Part shown: piece after piece, positions 32,298-41,958 of the stretch
Position numbering within the stretch: the stretch's first letter is position 1
How the letters are laid out: each line of letters starts with the position of its first letter
Source: Didymella arachidicola
Lineage: Eukaryota; Ascomycota; Dothideomycetes; Pleosporales; Didymellaceae
DNA length: 64,000 nucleotides
Reading direction: 5' to 3'
Assembly: GCA_016630955.3 (NCBI GenBank)
Contig: CM049992.1
Coordinates: 1,054,001 to 1,118,000, forward strand
The notes under the pieces: model-generated
What the model saw: the letters and a program-made list of their open reading frames with translations, nothing else
The model's database searches: none
What the model was told of the DNA's origin: nothing
Made by a program: the position numbers and the translations under genes

Positions 32298-33693
32298 TCA
32301 TCCTGCTTGGCGGGATGATTCTAGAAAGCCAGCCTTATTATTCTCTCTTGCAGCCTCTCGTGTAACTTCCCAACGAACGTCCTTTCTGATGACTAGCTCT
32401 TGGGTACTCAACTGGCTTTTGCGATCTGATTCCAGGCTACTGCAACGCTCCATGTCTACCATATGCTCTTCTGATTCTCCATGAAGACTCATCGCTGACG
32501 ATCTTTTGTTGACACGGATTGTCTCGTTATGACCTTCTTTCAGATCGGTGTTTGCTTTCTCTTTCCCAGCACGGCTGAAAGATGACATCTGGAAGCTTTC
32601 TGTATTACAGTTTTTGGTGCTACTGCTCTGAGGGGCACTCGAGTGACGTCCGTATCCACTGAGGTTGGAAGAACCAAATCCCGCTTTCACACCGCTACCT
32701 GTGTCGAAGCTCCGGATAAAAGACCTGAGACACGGGATCGTGCCAACTATCAAGGAGACACACAGCTGGGTTTGCTGAAAGACCAGAGCTGTTGTCCGTG
32801 TGACATCCATGTCATCGCTGTCGAGCGAAGCTGCACAGTACTTGTAGAAGAAGCCAGCTAATAGTAGCAAGGGAAGTCGCAAGGCGAATATTCCCAGGAC
32901 TTGGAGCTTGAACACAAGGTTCATCTGAAGATTTCGACATAGGTAAGCCGGAAGGAATGCCAACACCGTGTCAGTTAACCCATCTGTAATGACGACAGCC
33001 ATGTATCGGGTTCTGAGCCTGGGACACAGGTCTGAAATTGTTTTTGGAGACAATCTTGCTGCTGAGCAGCCTGCAGAAACCACGATCGCCGAGGCAATTG
33101 TCCAAACAACTATAGCGCAGACGACCGTATTGCACGTTGACCAGGCTGATTTCATGTCTCGTATGAACAAGCGCCGCACAAGAAGGATAGTTGCAAGCTT
33201 CGAAAATCCCAGGGAAAGGTAGACCACGATTTGATTAGCCGAATAGGTCTGCCAAATAATGTATCAGCTTCGATCTGTGTTCAGAAAGCAGCATAGATAG
33301 AGAAGACGTACCGAGGCCAATTTAGAGTATTGGTCAGTCGTGACGACGTCAAACGATCTTGCTAGTCCACTCGACAATGAAATGAGCATGAGGGCGAACT
33401 GTATGCTGTAAAACACCTTGTCTGGTCAGCTGAACATTCGGGACCATTCTCGACGATGGAATAAGTGACGATACCTGTGCAATCAGCATTGCTCCATCGT
33501 CCAGCCCCAGTATGCGCCATTTGATAATGACTCGCGTAACAAAAACAATGCTGGTGTATATGAAGCCCAAAATTGAAAGAATGTACAGAATCCCGCTGCG
33601 ATCCGCCAGAGTCACAGTGGTCCACCGATACCCAGCGTTTGCAAGGCCAGACATGAGGGAAGGATACAGAATACTTCGCAGCTTGCGACGCAT
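32298..33693 (-). CDS. Rhodopsin-domain (SAT4/PTH11-like) integral membrane protein
   Basis: Seven-transmembrane fungal protein of the PTH11/SAT4-type rhodopsin-domain family, some members of which are surface sensors. Exons 33693-33475, 33416-33312 and 33248-32298 (introns 58 and 63 nt) give 424 aa. A start at 33654 (MSGLANAGYRWTTVT) would give 411 aa and matches the usual family start. Membrane segments include ILYILSILGFIYTSIVFV, FALMLISLSSGLA, VVYLSLGFSKLATILLV, VVCAIVVWTIASAIVV, YMAVVITDGLTDTVLAFLPAY and LVFKLQVLGIFALRLPLLLLAGF. The C-terminal 130 residues are a charged cytosolic tail. Family hallmarks are RSGILYI, KWRILGLDD and FIRSFDTGSG. Confidence 0.88.
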
Positions 33694-35122
33694 CGTATCA
33701 GTCTAGCTGGGGGATTTAGAGCTCATCACAGATCCCGAATAGGTGTTCGAGCCGCTCCAGCCAACGCAGCCACACTGCCCTGTGCCTGAGACCTGCTTGA
33801 TCCAAATTACGTGGGAATTTTATCGAACGAAGATACAAACAGTCATCATTGCACTTTTTGGGGCTTCAGGCCGCCCATAAGTCATTAACGAATTTTAGTA
33901 CCGCGGTCCGAGGCCGCTTCTGGAATCAGACTTTGCCTCTCACTCTAGTTGCTCATGCTGCAGATAGCTGAGCGCAGAGCTGCCTTAGTTCGCGCTGTTG
34001 ATTCTGCTTTTTGGCTATTCTCGTGGTAGCTTTGGACATATGCCGCTTTGGTCGCTCCTTGCTTGCGTGTGCTGTCTTTGATCTGTCCTTGGAATGCTCC
34101 TTCCACATAGTCCAACTTGTGCGGCCGCGCTACCAGGTACCCGTCACAACGCCTCTTGCATGACGCCTCTTGATCGCGCTCCTCCCATCACACAGATAAT
34201 ACTAGGCCGCTCCCAGAGCAATTTTTCCCCGGCACCTGCAGCCTAACGATGTGTCCCTAAATCCTACCTTCCCTCTACCACACAATCAAGTCGTAAGACC
34301 TTCGGTGTGGACGAACTAGACACAAACTCGGAGCATTTTCATCAGCCATGAAGCCCCCATTCTGTTCAAGTGATGGTCATTTCGTTTGAAGCCGAAAGAT
34401 TCTGACCCGCTCCATGGTGGGTGGTGTCGATGAACGGAAGAACGACGCCGACGGGGCGAACGGCTCGGATCTCATTGCGCAAGCCCCCAGCCCCACTTTG
34501 TGCCACTTTGTGTCGTTCAGCCGTGCCGTCACGCCTCGTCCCTCCCGAGCTGGTACCGTAGGTCCACTGCGATACCGTGGCCCGAAATTGTCCATGTCAA
34601 ACCTGGCATTGCTGCAGATTATGTGGACTTACGGGTTGTCTACAATCAAATTCGAGCAGCCCGCGTGCCCAGACTACCGATATCATGACCCTGCAAGCCG
34701 TGACAGCCCTGTCGCCGCAGAATAACATTGTTCACCGACGGAGGCGTAGCCGTGGTATTGCTCCTGGATTCGGACTGGTCATTGACGAGCTTTCAGCCGC
34801 GCATGAGCCCACACATCTACGTTCTTATTTGAGGGTTCTGATGGCACTGACCGCGGTCTCATAATTTGTAACCGACCCGCATGTTGGAACGAAGGATCTA
34901 GCACGGAATATGCAGAGTCCAGATGTCGGTGCAATGCTTTTTGTTAAGCGAAGACGCCACATGCATGCACGAGCATGCCTTAATGTGCATCGGATATGGT
35001 TGTGGTTCTCCGATCTCACTTCGCAGAGCATTCGTCCTGCCACGTTAATTCTTCCAATCACCACTCATCCCAATCGCCTCGGTGGGCTTGTTTGTAGTTC
35101 GGACCTTTCAGCTAACACCACC
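33694..35122. other. Divergent intergenic region
   Basis: 1.4 kb between the rhodopsin-domain gene and the permease gene. It must contain both promoters. Short frames only; no domain or repeat recognised. Confidence 0.5.
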
Positions 35123-36895
35123 ATGGCATCCTCCAAAGCTGGATTCGAGGCCGAAGTTGCTCAGCCATCTGATAGCGAATCGCAGCAGAATGTTTCAGAG
35201 AAGAAAGGAACAGCCAGTGATCAGAGGGACATGCTTCGCATGGGAAAACAGCAGGAGCTCCGACGGAACTTTGGTCTGGTATCAATTTTCGGCTATTCCA
35301 TGATCCTGATGGCAACATGGGAAAACACCCTGACGTGCGTGTACCTTCTGCAGTCCTTGTCACCATGACTAACCTTCTGACAGAACTCTGTTCATCCCAT
35401 TGACGAATGGCGGGCCCGGCGGAGCTATAGTCATGTTTCTTGTGACGGCCTTTGGCATGGGTCTCGTCATTCTCTCAATGGCCGAGATGGCTTCGATGCA
35501 AGTAAAAGCGTGAACCCTGGGACAGACGCTGTACTGACCTCTTCCCCAGGGCACCTACCTCAGGTGGTCAATACCACTGGGTCAGCGAGTTCGCACCTCC
35601 ACAGCATCAACAATTCATTAGCTATCTAGTCGGCTGGCTCTGTGTTTTAGGTTGGCAAACCGGAGTCGCATCCCTTGCTTTTCTCTCTGGCGGCCAAATA
35701 CAAGGTCTCATCATCTTGAACAATCCCAGCTACGTCCCAGAACGGTGGCACGGCACGCTCCTTATCATTGCAGTCGCCACCTTCTCGATCATCTTCAACA
35801 CTTTACTCGCCCGCAAGCTGCCCCTGGTGGAGGGTACTGTTCTAGTCCTCCATATCTTCGGCTTCTTCGCTGTCCTTGTCACCATGTGGGTACTTGCTCC
35901 GCGCAGCCCAGCAAGTGAAGTTTTCAGTGCGTTCCAAGACAACGCCGGATGGGGCAGCATCGGTCTATCCGTTATGCTTGGTCAACTCGCCCCTATATTC
36001 AGCTTGCTCGGCAGTGACGCCGCAACGCATATGAGCGAGGAGCTGCAGGACGCATCGTATACTCTACCTCGAGCCATGATCTGGACAGGTATTGTCAACA
36101 GCGCACTTGGTTTTGTCATGCTGATAACCTTCATGATATGCTTAGGGTATGTACCTCCGCCTTGCTATCTAGGATAGACGGCTGACGATCTGAACAGAGA
36201 CGTTGAAAGCGTCATCATGACACCTACAGCCCAGCCGCACATCCAGGTGCTGTACAATGCAACGCAATCTGTCGCCGGCGCAACAGTTCTCTCCACCGTC
36301 ATAGTCATCATGGCTATCTTTGGCTGTGTGAACATGGTAGCCACCTGTTCACGTCAGCTTTACGCCTTTGCCCGTGACGATGGTTTGCCGTTCAGTGCAT
36401 TCCTCGCTCGTGTTCGACCAGGTTGGGACCTGCCGCTCAACAGCACTTTTGTCTCATTTGGCATCACAGTACTTCTCTCTCTGATCAACATCGGATGTAC
36501 GTCTCTACTCTAGTTCAAAGAATACATAACTGATACACTCTACAGCAACCGTCGCATTCAACACAATCGCCTCTATGGGAACAGCGGCCATCCTGTCGTC
36601 GTACGCGATCAGTGTCTCGTGTATGTTCCTGAAGCGATGGCGCAAAGAGCAACTGCTACCTTCGAAGTTCTCCCTTGGCAAATCTGGAATCTGGGTCAAT
36701 GGCATGGCAGTGTTGTGGCTGCTCAATGCTATAGTGTTTGCATTCTTTCCTACTTACCCGCACCCAACACCAGACCTGTTCAACTGGAATGTGCTGATTT
36801 ATGGGGTTGTGGTGGGTGGCTCACTAATTTGGTTCTATACCAGGGCGCGGAAGGTTTATGTTGGCCCTGTTCAGTACCTGAACAAGGATGCGTGA
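35123..36895 (+). CDS. Amino acid/choline/GABA permease (APC superfamily)
   Basis: Twelve-helix plasma-membrane transporter of the fungal GABA/choline permease group. Five exons: 35123-35334, 35384-35497, 35550-36146, 36198-36496, 36546-36895, giving 523 aa. The start CACCACCATGG is near ideal. Typical elements are LRRNFGLVSIFGYSMILMATWE, NGGPGGAIVMFLVTAFG, EMASMAPTSGGQYHWVSEFAPP, YLVGWLCVLGWQTGVASLAFL, DAATHMSEELQDASYTLPRA and SRQLYAFARDDGLPF. The second intron (35498-35549) begins GCAAGT and ends CCAG: only a GC-AG splice restores the conserved MAPTSGGQYHW. The substrate cannot be set from sequence; choline, GABA or amino acids are all possible. Confidence 0.93.
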
Positions 36896-38420
36896 TGCAG
36901 AAGTCTACGGATATCAACGCTGTTAGGTACCGGTAATTGGAAGCTGTGCTCCTGCTGAAGAGGGCTTCGTTGATAACCTGAGTCCTGGGAGGCGTTCGGA
37001 AGTTCATCGGGTGTATTTCCTCACCAGGCTCCAAGCTCGATTCCACCCTCTCTGTATCACACTTATAGCAGATATTGCATATTGCGACATGATAACTATG
37101 GCGGATCAACTGACGGGCAGATCAATCTGCATCAATCCACCAGCTCCTACCATAAGCCTACCACCGTGCCAGACTATACTGTATCACTCCTTTGGTATGC
37201 GTCCGTTTCCCTTCTCGCTTGTGAATCGCTGATGTGAATCTCGAACATTACGAGGCCATCTGCATGTCCGCAGTTTCCGTTACACAGAACAGAGCATTCA
37301 TACTGAACCGACGAAGGCGACGAATTGCTCGAGCTATCTAGCAAGAATAAGCTCAAAAGTATGACAATGATATGCCGAAGCATTGGAACCTGACGTTGAA
37401 GATGTGTGACTGCGGGTTCTTGTACTCCTCGATCTTTCTGTGGTCACAATTTCATATTGCCAAATAGCCGATCACGAGTACTGCGACCTCCGGAGCGTAG
37501 AGGTCGATTTCATCCCCAAAGGAGCGGAGGAGCATTATGGGAACGTCGTTTCATGTGTCAGGTGCGTGGGAGATGGTGTAGTGCCTCCGTCGCAGCTTCG
37601 TCTGTCTTTCGTCACTTCCAGCATACGTCTTCACTCGCACTACCCAGACTGATCCAGCGCTTTCACTCCAATCCAAAATCTCCAGTCCTCCGATCGTGCA
37701 TTTCGCATAACACTGGACTTAGCCTCGCGATACCAATCTCGACACAGGCTCCTCACGAACCACCTCCTCCATTTGGCTGCCACGATGGCATGCTCAACGA
37801 CGCGTGGATACGTGCCTCGAAAGCAAGACTGGAACTCAATTCGATCTTGCCACTAGCAACGGCACCGTAACCTTCTCTATTTCACATGCCTAACTCAGGG
37901 AAGCACTTTACCCCCCATCCCTGTGCGAGTGTCTCGCCCTTTGATACCCCCCCCGCAAAGCCAGAGTATCCTCGCAGCCATGCTGTGCATACAACAAGCC
38001 CATAGACTCCCCGGTAGCTACTTCGCTGCGCAGATCAGCAGTGCAAAGTGTGTTGGCCTGTGATTTTGTTTTGTTGCACCGTGCGGTGGAGTGTACGTGC
38101 GTCGCTGTGCTGGGATGCGGTGTGGTTGGGGTTGTGCTGGAGTGATGCAGGGGGAGAGGGGAGGTTGTGTGGTGGCTGTTTTAACGTCTGGTTTTGCTTT
38201 GCGGTGCGAGGTATGGAAATTCAGAGGGACGAATATATTTCTTGGGGAGGGGAAGGTGATCAGGTATACAATACAACGCTCTTGCTATTGTAGAGCCAAT
38301 ATCCGCAACCCACATGTCCCTCCTCGCGAGCCCTGACGAACGAATTTAATTTGTAAAGGTAACACTCCACGCGTCTCCGAGGGAAGTGATCCATCACTCC
38401 ACTCCACTTCTCAAATCCAT
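36896..38420. other. Intergenic with a possible small secreted protein
   Basis: 1.5 kb between the permease and the next gene. Apart from the 37174-37383 frame no coding is supported. 38050-38220 is G/T-rich low-complexity sequence. Confidence 0.5.
37174..37383 (-). CDS. Candidate small secreted cysteine-containing protein
   Basis: A 69-aa frame from a true ATG at 37383 opens with a convincing signal peptide (MLRHIIVILLSLFLLDSSS) and then a short region with three closely spaced cysteines (ECSVLCNGNCG). Size and layout fit a small secreted (effector-like) protein, but an odd number of cysteines and the lack of a family leave it uncertain. A 3' exon may be missing. Confidence 0.35.
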   Translation of the reverse strand: MLRHIIVILLSLFLLDSSSNSSPSSVQYECSVLCNGNCGHADGLVMFEIHISDSQARRETDAYQRSDTV

Positions 38421-39881
38421 CTAATACTCCCATCCCTCCGCCCCCGCACACTTCGTCCCACCGCACTCCCCAGCCTCCCCCAGCCTCACCCCAAACGCCT
38501 CCGCACCGATCCCTCGTCCCCTCAACTTCCTCACCCCAGGCACCTCCCACTGATCTCCATACCCAATACCCCAGAACCTAATCCCGTAGCGACTCCCATC
38601 CTCCTGACCCGGCGTCGACACGCGCTCATCGCCGTCCAGACCTGCACTCCCCAACCCAAACGAACTAGTAGCACGGAGATCTTTTGTACTTCCGAGCTTC
38701 GCCAGCGTACACAGCGAGGGCGTGGGGAGTTGGTCGATGAGCTCCACAACGTCGGTGTCTGCTGCGGCGATGTCGGTGGGTGTGGGTGGGAGCTCTGGCG
38801 CGTAGGCTTGTGCGGGGGGTGGCCAGTTGAAGGGGTTAGCAATTACGATTTGGGGTTTGGAGGGCGGCTGGTGGGGGTGAGGGTGAGATGTGTGGTCTTG
38901 TGTGGCTTCGTATAGGGGCGCGGAGGGGGTCCAGTGAGCGTCGTCCGGGTAGATGTCTGCGGCGGAGGGCAGGGGACCTTGGTCGCTGCGCTTCGCTCGG
39001 GAGGGTCTGCGGGGGTAGCGATGTGAGGGCGCGCGGTTGTGTTGGTATGGGGTGGTGGAAGAGTTGCGGCGATGTGAATGGTGCACGGGTGCATCTCGGG
39101 CTTTCTTTCTGATGATCGTCTCGGGAGGACTTGGTATGGCGATGCGGTGTGGGGTGGGCGTGTGCGTGTCTTGAGGGCTGCCTTGAACGTTCTCAAGGGT
39201 TGTGCGGCTCGGAGGTGACTTTGGCTTCGTGGGTGTCGTTGCTTGCTTCCCACGGATGGCAGTTCTAGCAGGCAAATTCGATGCTGGAATTGGTGTTTGT
39301 AGTGGTGTGCTAACACCTTGCTTTTGTAGAAACTCTGCGAGACCTTTGGCGGTCAGAGGCTTTTCAAGTGCCTGTCCTATCAGCTTACCATACAGAGTAC
39401 CGGGGAGCGCTTGTCGAAGTCGGGACTCGTGAGATACGACCGTCAACGTTTCTTCGCTAGGCTCAGTCTTTGCCGATGGGAGACCTAGCCCAGCACTCAG
39501 CTCGTTGATGTTCACTGGAGTGTGAGTATGTCGAGGCTCTGGGGCAGGCTTAGGAAATGTGAAAGGCGGCAAAATAGGTCTTGCGTCTCGACGAATGTCT
39601 CCGGGTGGCGTTACTGTGGGTGTTACGGTCTGCAATGCTCGAATATCTGGGATGTCTAAATGTGGGTAGAATGCACGAGCGTTACCAGCGTCATAAAATG
39701 GCGAATCTGTTGGGCTACGGTTAAACATGAAACGATCGAGGGAGGCAGAGGTAAGCTTACGGTTGAAAATAGGTGCCATTGCGAAAGGGAAGTTTGCGTC
39801 CAGCGGTGAGGTTGGCGAGGTTATTTGCGCTAACGGATTGAAAGCTGTTGCCTCTGGATTGAAAGACTTCGTGCGCTCCAT
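38421..39881 (-). CDS. Disordered proline/serine-rich protein, function unknown
   Basis: Single open frame of 486 aa from the ATG at 39881. It is rich in Pro, Ser, Thr and basic residues with few hydrophobic clusters, so mostly disordered. A short folded-looking stretch is LRQALPGTLYGKLIGQALEK and GLAEFLQKQGV. The C-terminus has a more hydrophobic patch (RYGIRFWGIGYGDQWEVPG, then RGIGAEAFGVRLGEAGEC). Basic runs such as HHSHRRNSSTTP and RYPRRPSRAKRS suggest nuclear location, which is inference. Family not recognised. It is divergent from the gene at 40389 across about 500 bp. Confidence 0.7.
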   Translation of the reverse strand: MERTKSFNPEATAFNPLAQITSPTSPLDANFPFAMAPIFNRKLTSASLDRFMFNRSPTDSPFYDAGNARAFYPHLDIPDIRALQTVTPTVTPPGDIRRDARPILPPFTFPKPAPEPRHTHTPVNINELSAGLGLPSAKTEPSEETLTVVSHESRLRQALPGTLYGKLIGQALEKPLTAKGLAEFLQKQGVSTPLQTPIPASNLPARTAIRGKQATTPTKPKSPPSRTTLENVQGSPQDTHTPTPHRIAIPSPPETIIRKKARDAPVHHSHRRNSSTTPYQHNRAPSHRYPRRPSRAKRSDQGPLPSAADIYPDDAHWTPSAPLYEATQDHTSHPHPHQPPSKPQIVIANPFNWPPPAQAYAPELPPTPTDIAAADTDVVELIDQLPTPSLCTLAKLGSTKDLRATSSFGLGSAGLDGDERVSTPGQEDGSRYGIRFWGIGYGDQWEVPGVRKLRGRGIGAEAFGVRLGEAGECGGTKCAGAEGWEY

Positions 39882-40388
39882 TTTGACGTTATTTTAGTCC
39901 TGCACTGAGTACTCGGGGCTTATCTGTCGAATGAAAGTAGACGTACGTGAAGTTCACACCATAGTCTCAGGGCAAGAAGATGGCGGACGAACTGAGGTAA
40001 ACCTTGGAGATCGTCTGTGTATTGGAAGATAACGAGTTTCGCGGGACCTAGCAGAGCTGTTGTGGACGTGTCGTTGAAGTGGTGAGGTTTCAAGGGGCGT
40101 AGAGTATGAAGTCGAAAAGAGGCAGTGGTCACAGCCAGCGCAACTATTGAACAATAGGTAGACATCTGTGGTGAAGGTGCCTTGTGTCACGATCGCAGGA
40201 ACGAAGGTGAAGGTAGATGAATGGGCTCCGCCGAGCGTCATGTGAACCGCCAGCATTGTTGGCTTCCACTACCTTTGCCACTAAGCACTGCACACTGGGA
40301 CAGGGTCTCGGGCTTGACAAGTCAGTCGGACTCACCCTGCCACACACTCACCGCGCTCATCTCTATCATCTCGACTTGACCTCTCGCC
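39882..40388. promoter_or_regulatory. Bidirectional promoter region between two unknown genes
   Basis: 507 bp between divergent starts at 39881 (minus) and 40389 (plus). Both promoters must lie here. No defined motif is called. Confidence 0.4.
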
Positions 40389-41498
40389 ATGTGCGATCTG
40401 TCTGTACATCACGGCCCAAAGACCGCCACTGTCTGCAATCACAGCCTACACTTGTCAGCACCGCCACACACACCACACTGTCCGCAACATACGATTTGTG
40501 CAGCACTGACAGACCTCGAAAGAACCCGGAAACGATTTGAAGCCGAAGGAGGCGTCGACGCGTCGGGATACATGCGCGATCGCGCTTGGAACATCGCGCG
40601 TCTTCAGTACACTGCGACAAAGCAAAGGGTGACGAAAATGTTACGAAGAGACTGGCAGCGCCAGGAAAGGGAACGGCTCTGGGACGAGGCGCACCAGTGG
40701 TTTGTGGCTCAGAATGGCAACACACCTACCGAAGCAGAGACGTACTCATCCTGCGTTGTTTGCGTGGAGCTGAGAGGCCAAAACCCGCAGTATACGAAGC
40801 CGACTGTGTCTCGCGCTACAGCATGGTGGGAGCATGATGGGGCACTGGTCGAAGATGAGCTCGTCATACCTGAGACGCCTCCGCAGTCAATCGCGAAGAT
40901 GCCGCAGTTGTCACAGTCGCCAGCGAAACCGCCTTCGTACCTGGCGGACTCGATCAAGAGCTGGCGATCCATGAAAGCATTATCGGACGAGCAGAAGCGA
41001 ATCTGGCAGGACCGCTACAGGCTCGAACAAGCTATACGGTGGAAATACGACCTGCCCGACGATTACGTGGTCGAGCCCGAGCTGTTTGAAAGCCCCATAC
41101 CAGCGTCACACGCCAGACACCACCACAGGCAGCTGCTGACGGGTAGATACGCCGCCGAGCGCCGCGCCAACAGACAGAGGCGTCGGGCAGAGGGCTTCAG
41201 GCCATCTCGTAGTTCGCTCGCGCTTGCTGAGCTCGTCAACGATGTGGAGATGGATGAAGTCGAGCGGGAGCAGTTGAGGCTGGAGGAAGAGACCGTGGAA
41301 CTACGGCGAATCCATTATGTTGTGGCGACTGAGGTTGGGTACTTGTATTTTGTGGGCGAGTTGGGGTTATTGGAACGTTGGAGAGACGACTTTGAGGCGA
41401 GTAACTTGGACTTGGTTCAAAGGCAGACCGAAAATGACGTCGATATTGGACGCGTTGAGGAGGAGCATGTTGGGGTTGAGGCAAAGATGGAGCTGTGA
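40389..41498 (+). CDS. Charged helical protein, function unknown
   Basis: Single exon, 369 aa, ATG at 40389. The N-terminal 40 residues hold several Cys and His (MCDLSVHHG, VCNHSLHL, CPQHTICAAL), possibly a metal site. The rest is highly charged and mainly helical with many Arg, Glu and Trp (DWQRQERERLWDEAHQWF, RWKYDLPDDYVV, RRANRQRRRAEGF). No catalytic motif or named family is recognised. The C-terminus (EEEHVGVEAKMEL) lies inside a tandem duplication, and a second, diverged copy of this end follows at 41564-41689 outside the frame. Confidence 0.65.
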   Translation: MCDLSVHHGPKTATVCNHSLHLSAPPHTPHCPQHTICAALTDLERTRKRFEAEGGVDASGYMRDRAWNIARLQYTATKQRVTKMLRRDWQRQERERLWDEAHQWFVAQNGNTPTEAETYSSCVVCVELRGQNPQYTKPTVSRATAWWEHDGALVEDELVIPETPPQSIAKMPQLSQSPAKPPSYLADSIKSWRSMKALSDEQKRIWQDRYRLEQAIRWKYDLPDDYVVEPELFESPIPASHARHHHRQLLTGRYAAERRANRQRRRAEGFRPSRSSLALAELVNDVEMDEVEREQLRLEEETVELRRIHYVVATEVGYLYFVGELGLLERWRDDFEASNLDLVQRQTENDVDIGRVEEEHVGVEAKMEL

Positions 41499-41689
41499 AA
41501 TGTGTTAAGTGGAAAAGGGAAAGTAGCACGGCAGACCTAACGAACGAGTGTGTATGAAAGGGACAGCGTCTATGTTGGATACGTGGAGGACGAGCATGTT
41601 GAGATTGAGGTAGAAATAGAGCTGTGAAGTGGATTACGTGGAGAGAAAGTAGTTCGATTCATGAGACGAGCGAATGTGTACGAAAAGGA
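41436..41689. repeat. Diverged tandem duplication of a gene end (two ~127-bp units)
   Basis: Unit 1 (41436-41563) covers the last 21 codons and the 3' flank of the gene at 40389. Unit 2 (41564-41689) repeats it with many substitutions, including a matching open end (VEDEHVEIEVEIEL, then TGA) and the same flank pattern GAGAGAAAGTAG / GGGAAAGTAG and ACGAAAAGGA / ATGAAAGGGA. Confidence 0.75.
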
Positions 41690-41958
41690 CCGAGGAGCAA
41701 GAACACACCAGAGCCTGAAGTGTCTTCATGAACTACGCGTCGAACTATCAAGGGGCTGTTCTGGACGCTATGACAACAACCTCAGAGACGAGTCTTCACA
41801 TATTCTCCCAAATGATGTAGCAAGAATAGTGAGAGCAGCCGTTACACTACCGCTAGTTCGAAGCGCGTCATGGCTTGGCACGCGCAACGGTCTTCTAACT
41901 TTTTGTAGAGCGCCACAACACTTCTACCAGCAGTCTGTGACTGTTCGAATCGCGCAAC
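41499..41958. other. Intergenic, upstream of the cyclophilin gene
   Basis: 460 bp starting with the second duplication unit and then the promoter of the cyclophilin gene. No further feature seen. Confidence 0.5.

Noticed and set aside
37406..37870. 154-aa plus-strand frame
   Set aside because: Begins with GTG, mixed Arg/Pro/His composition, no motif.
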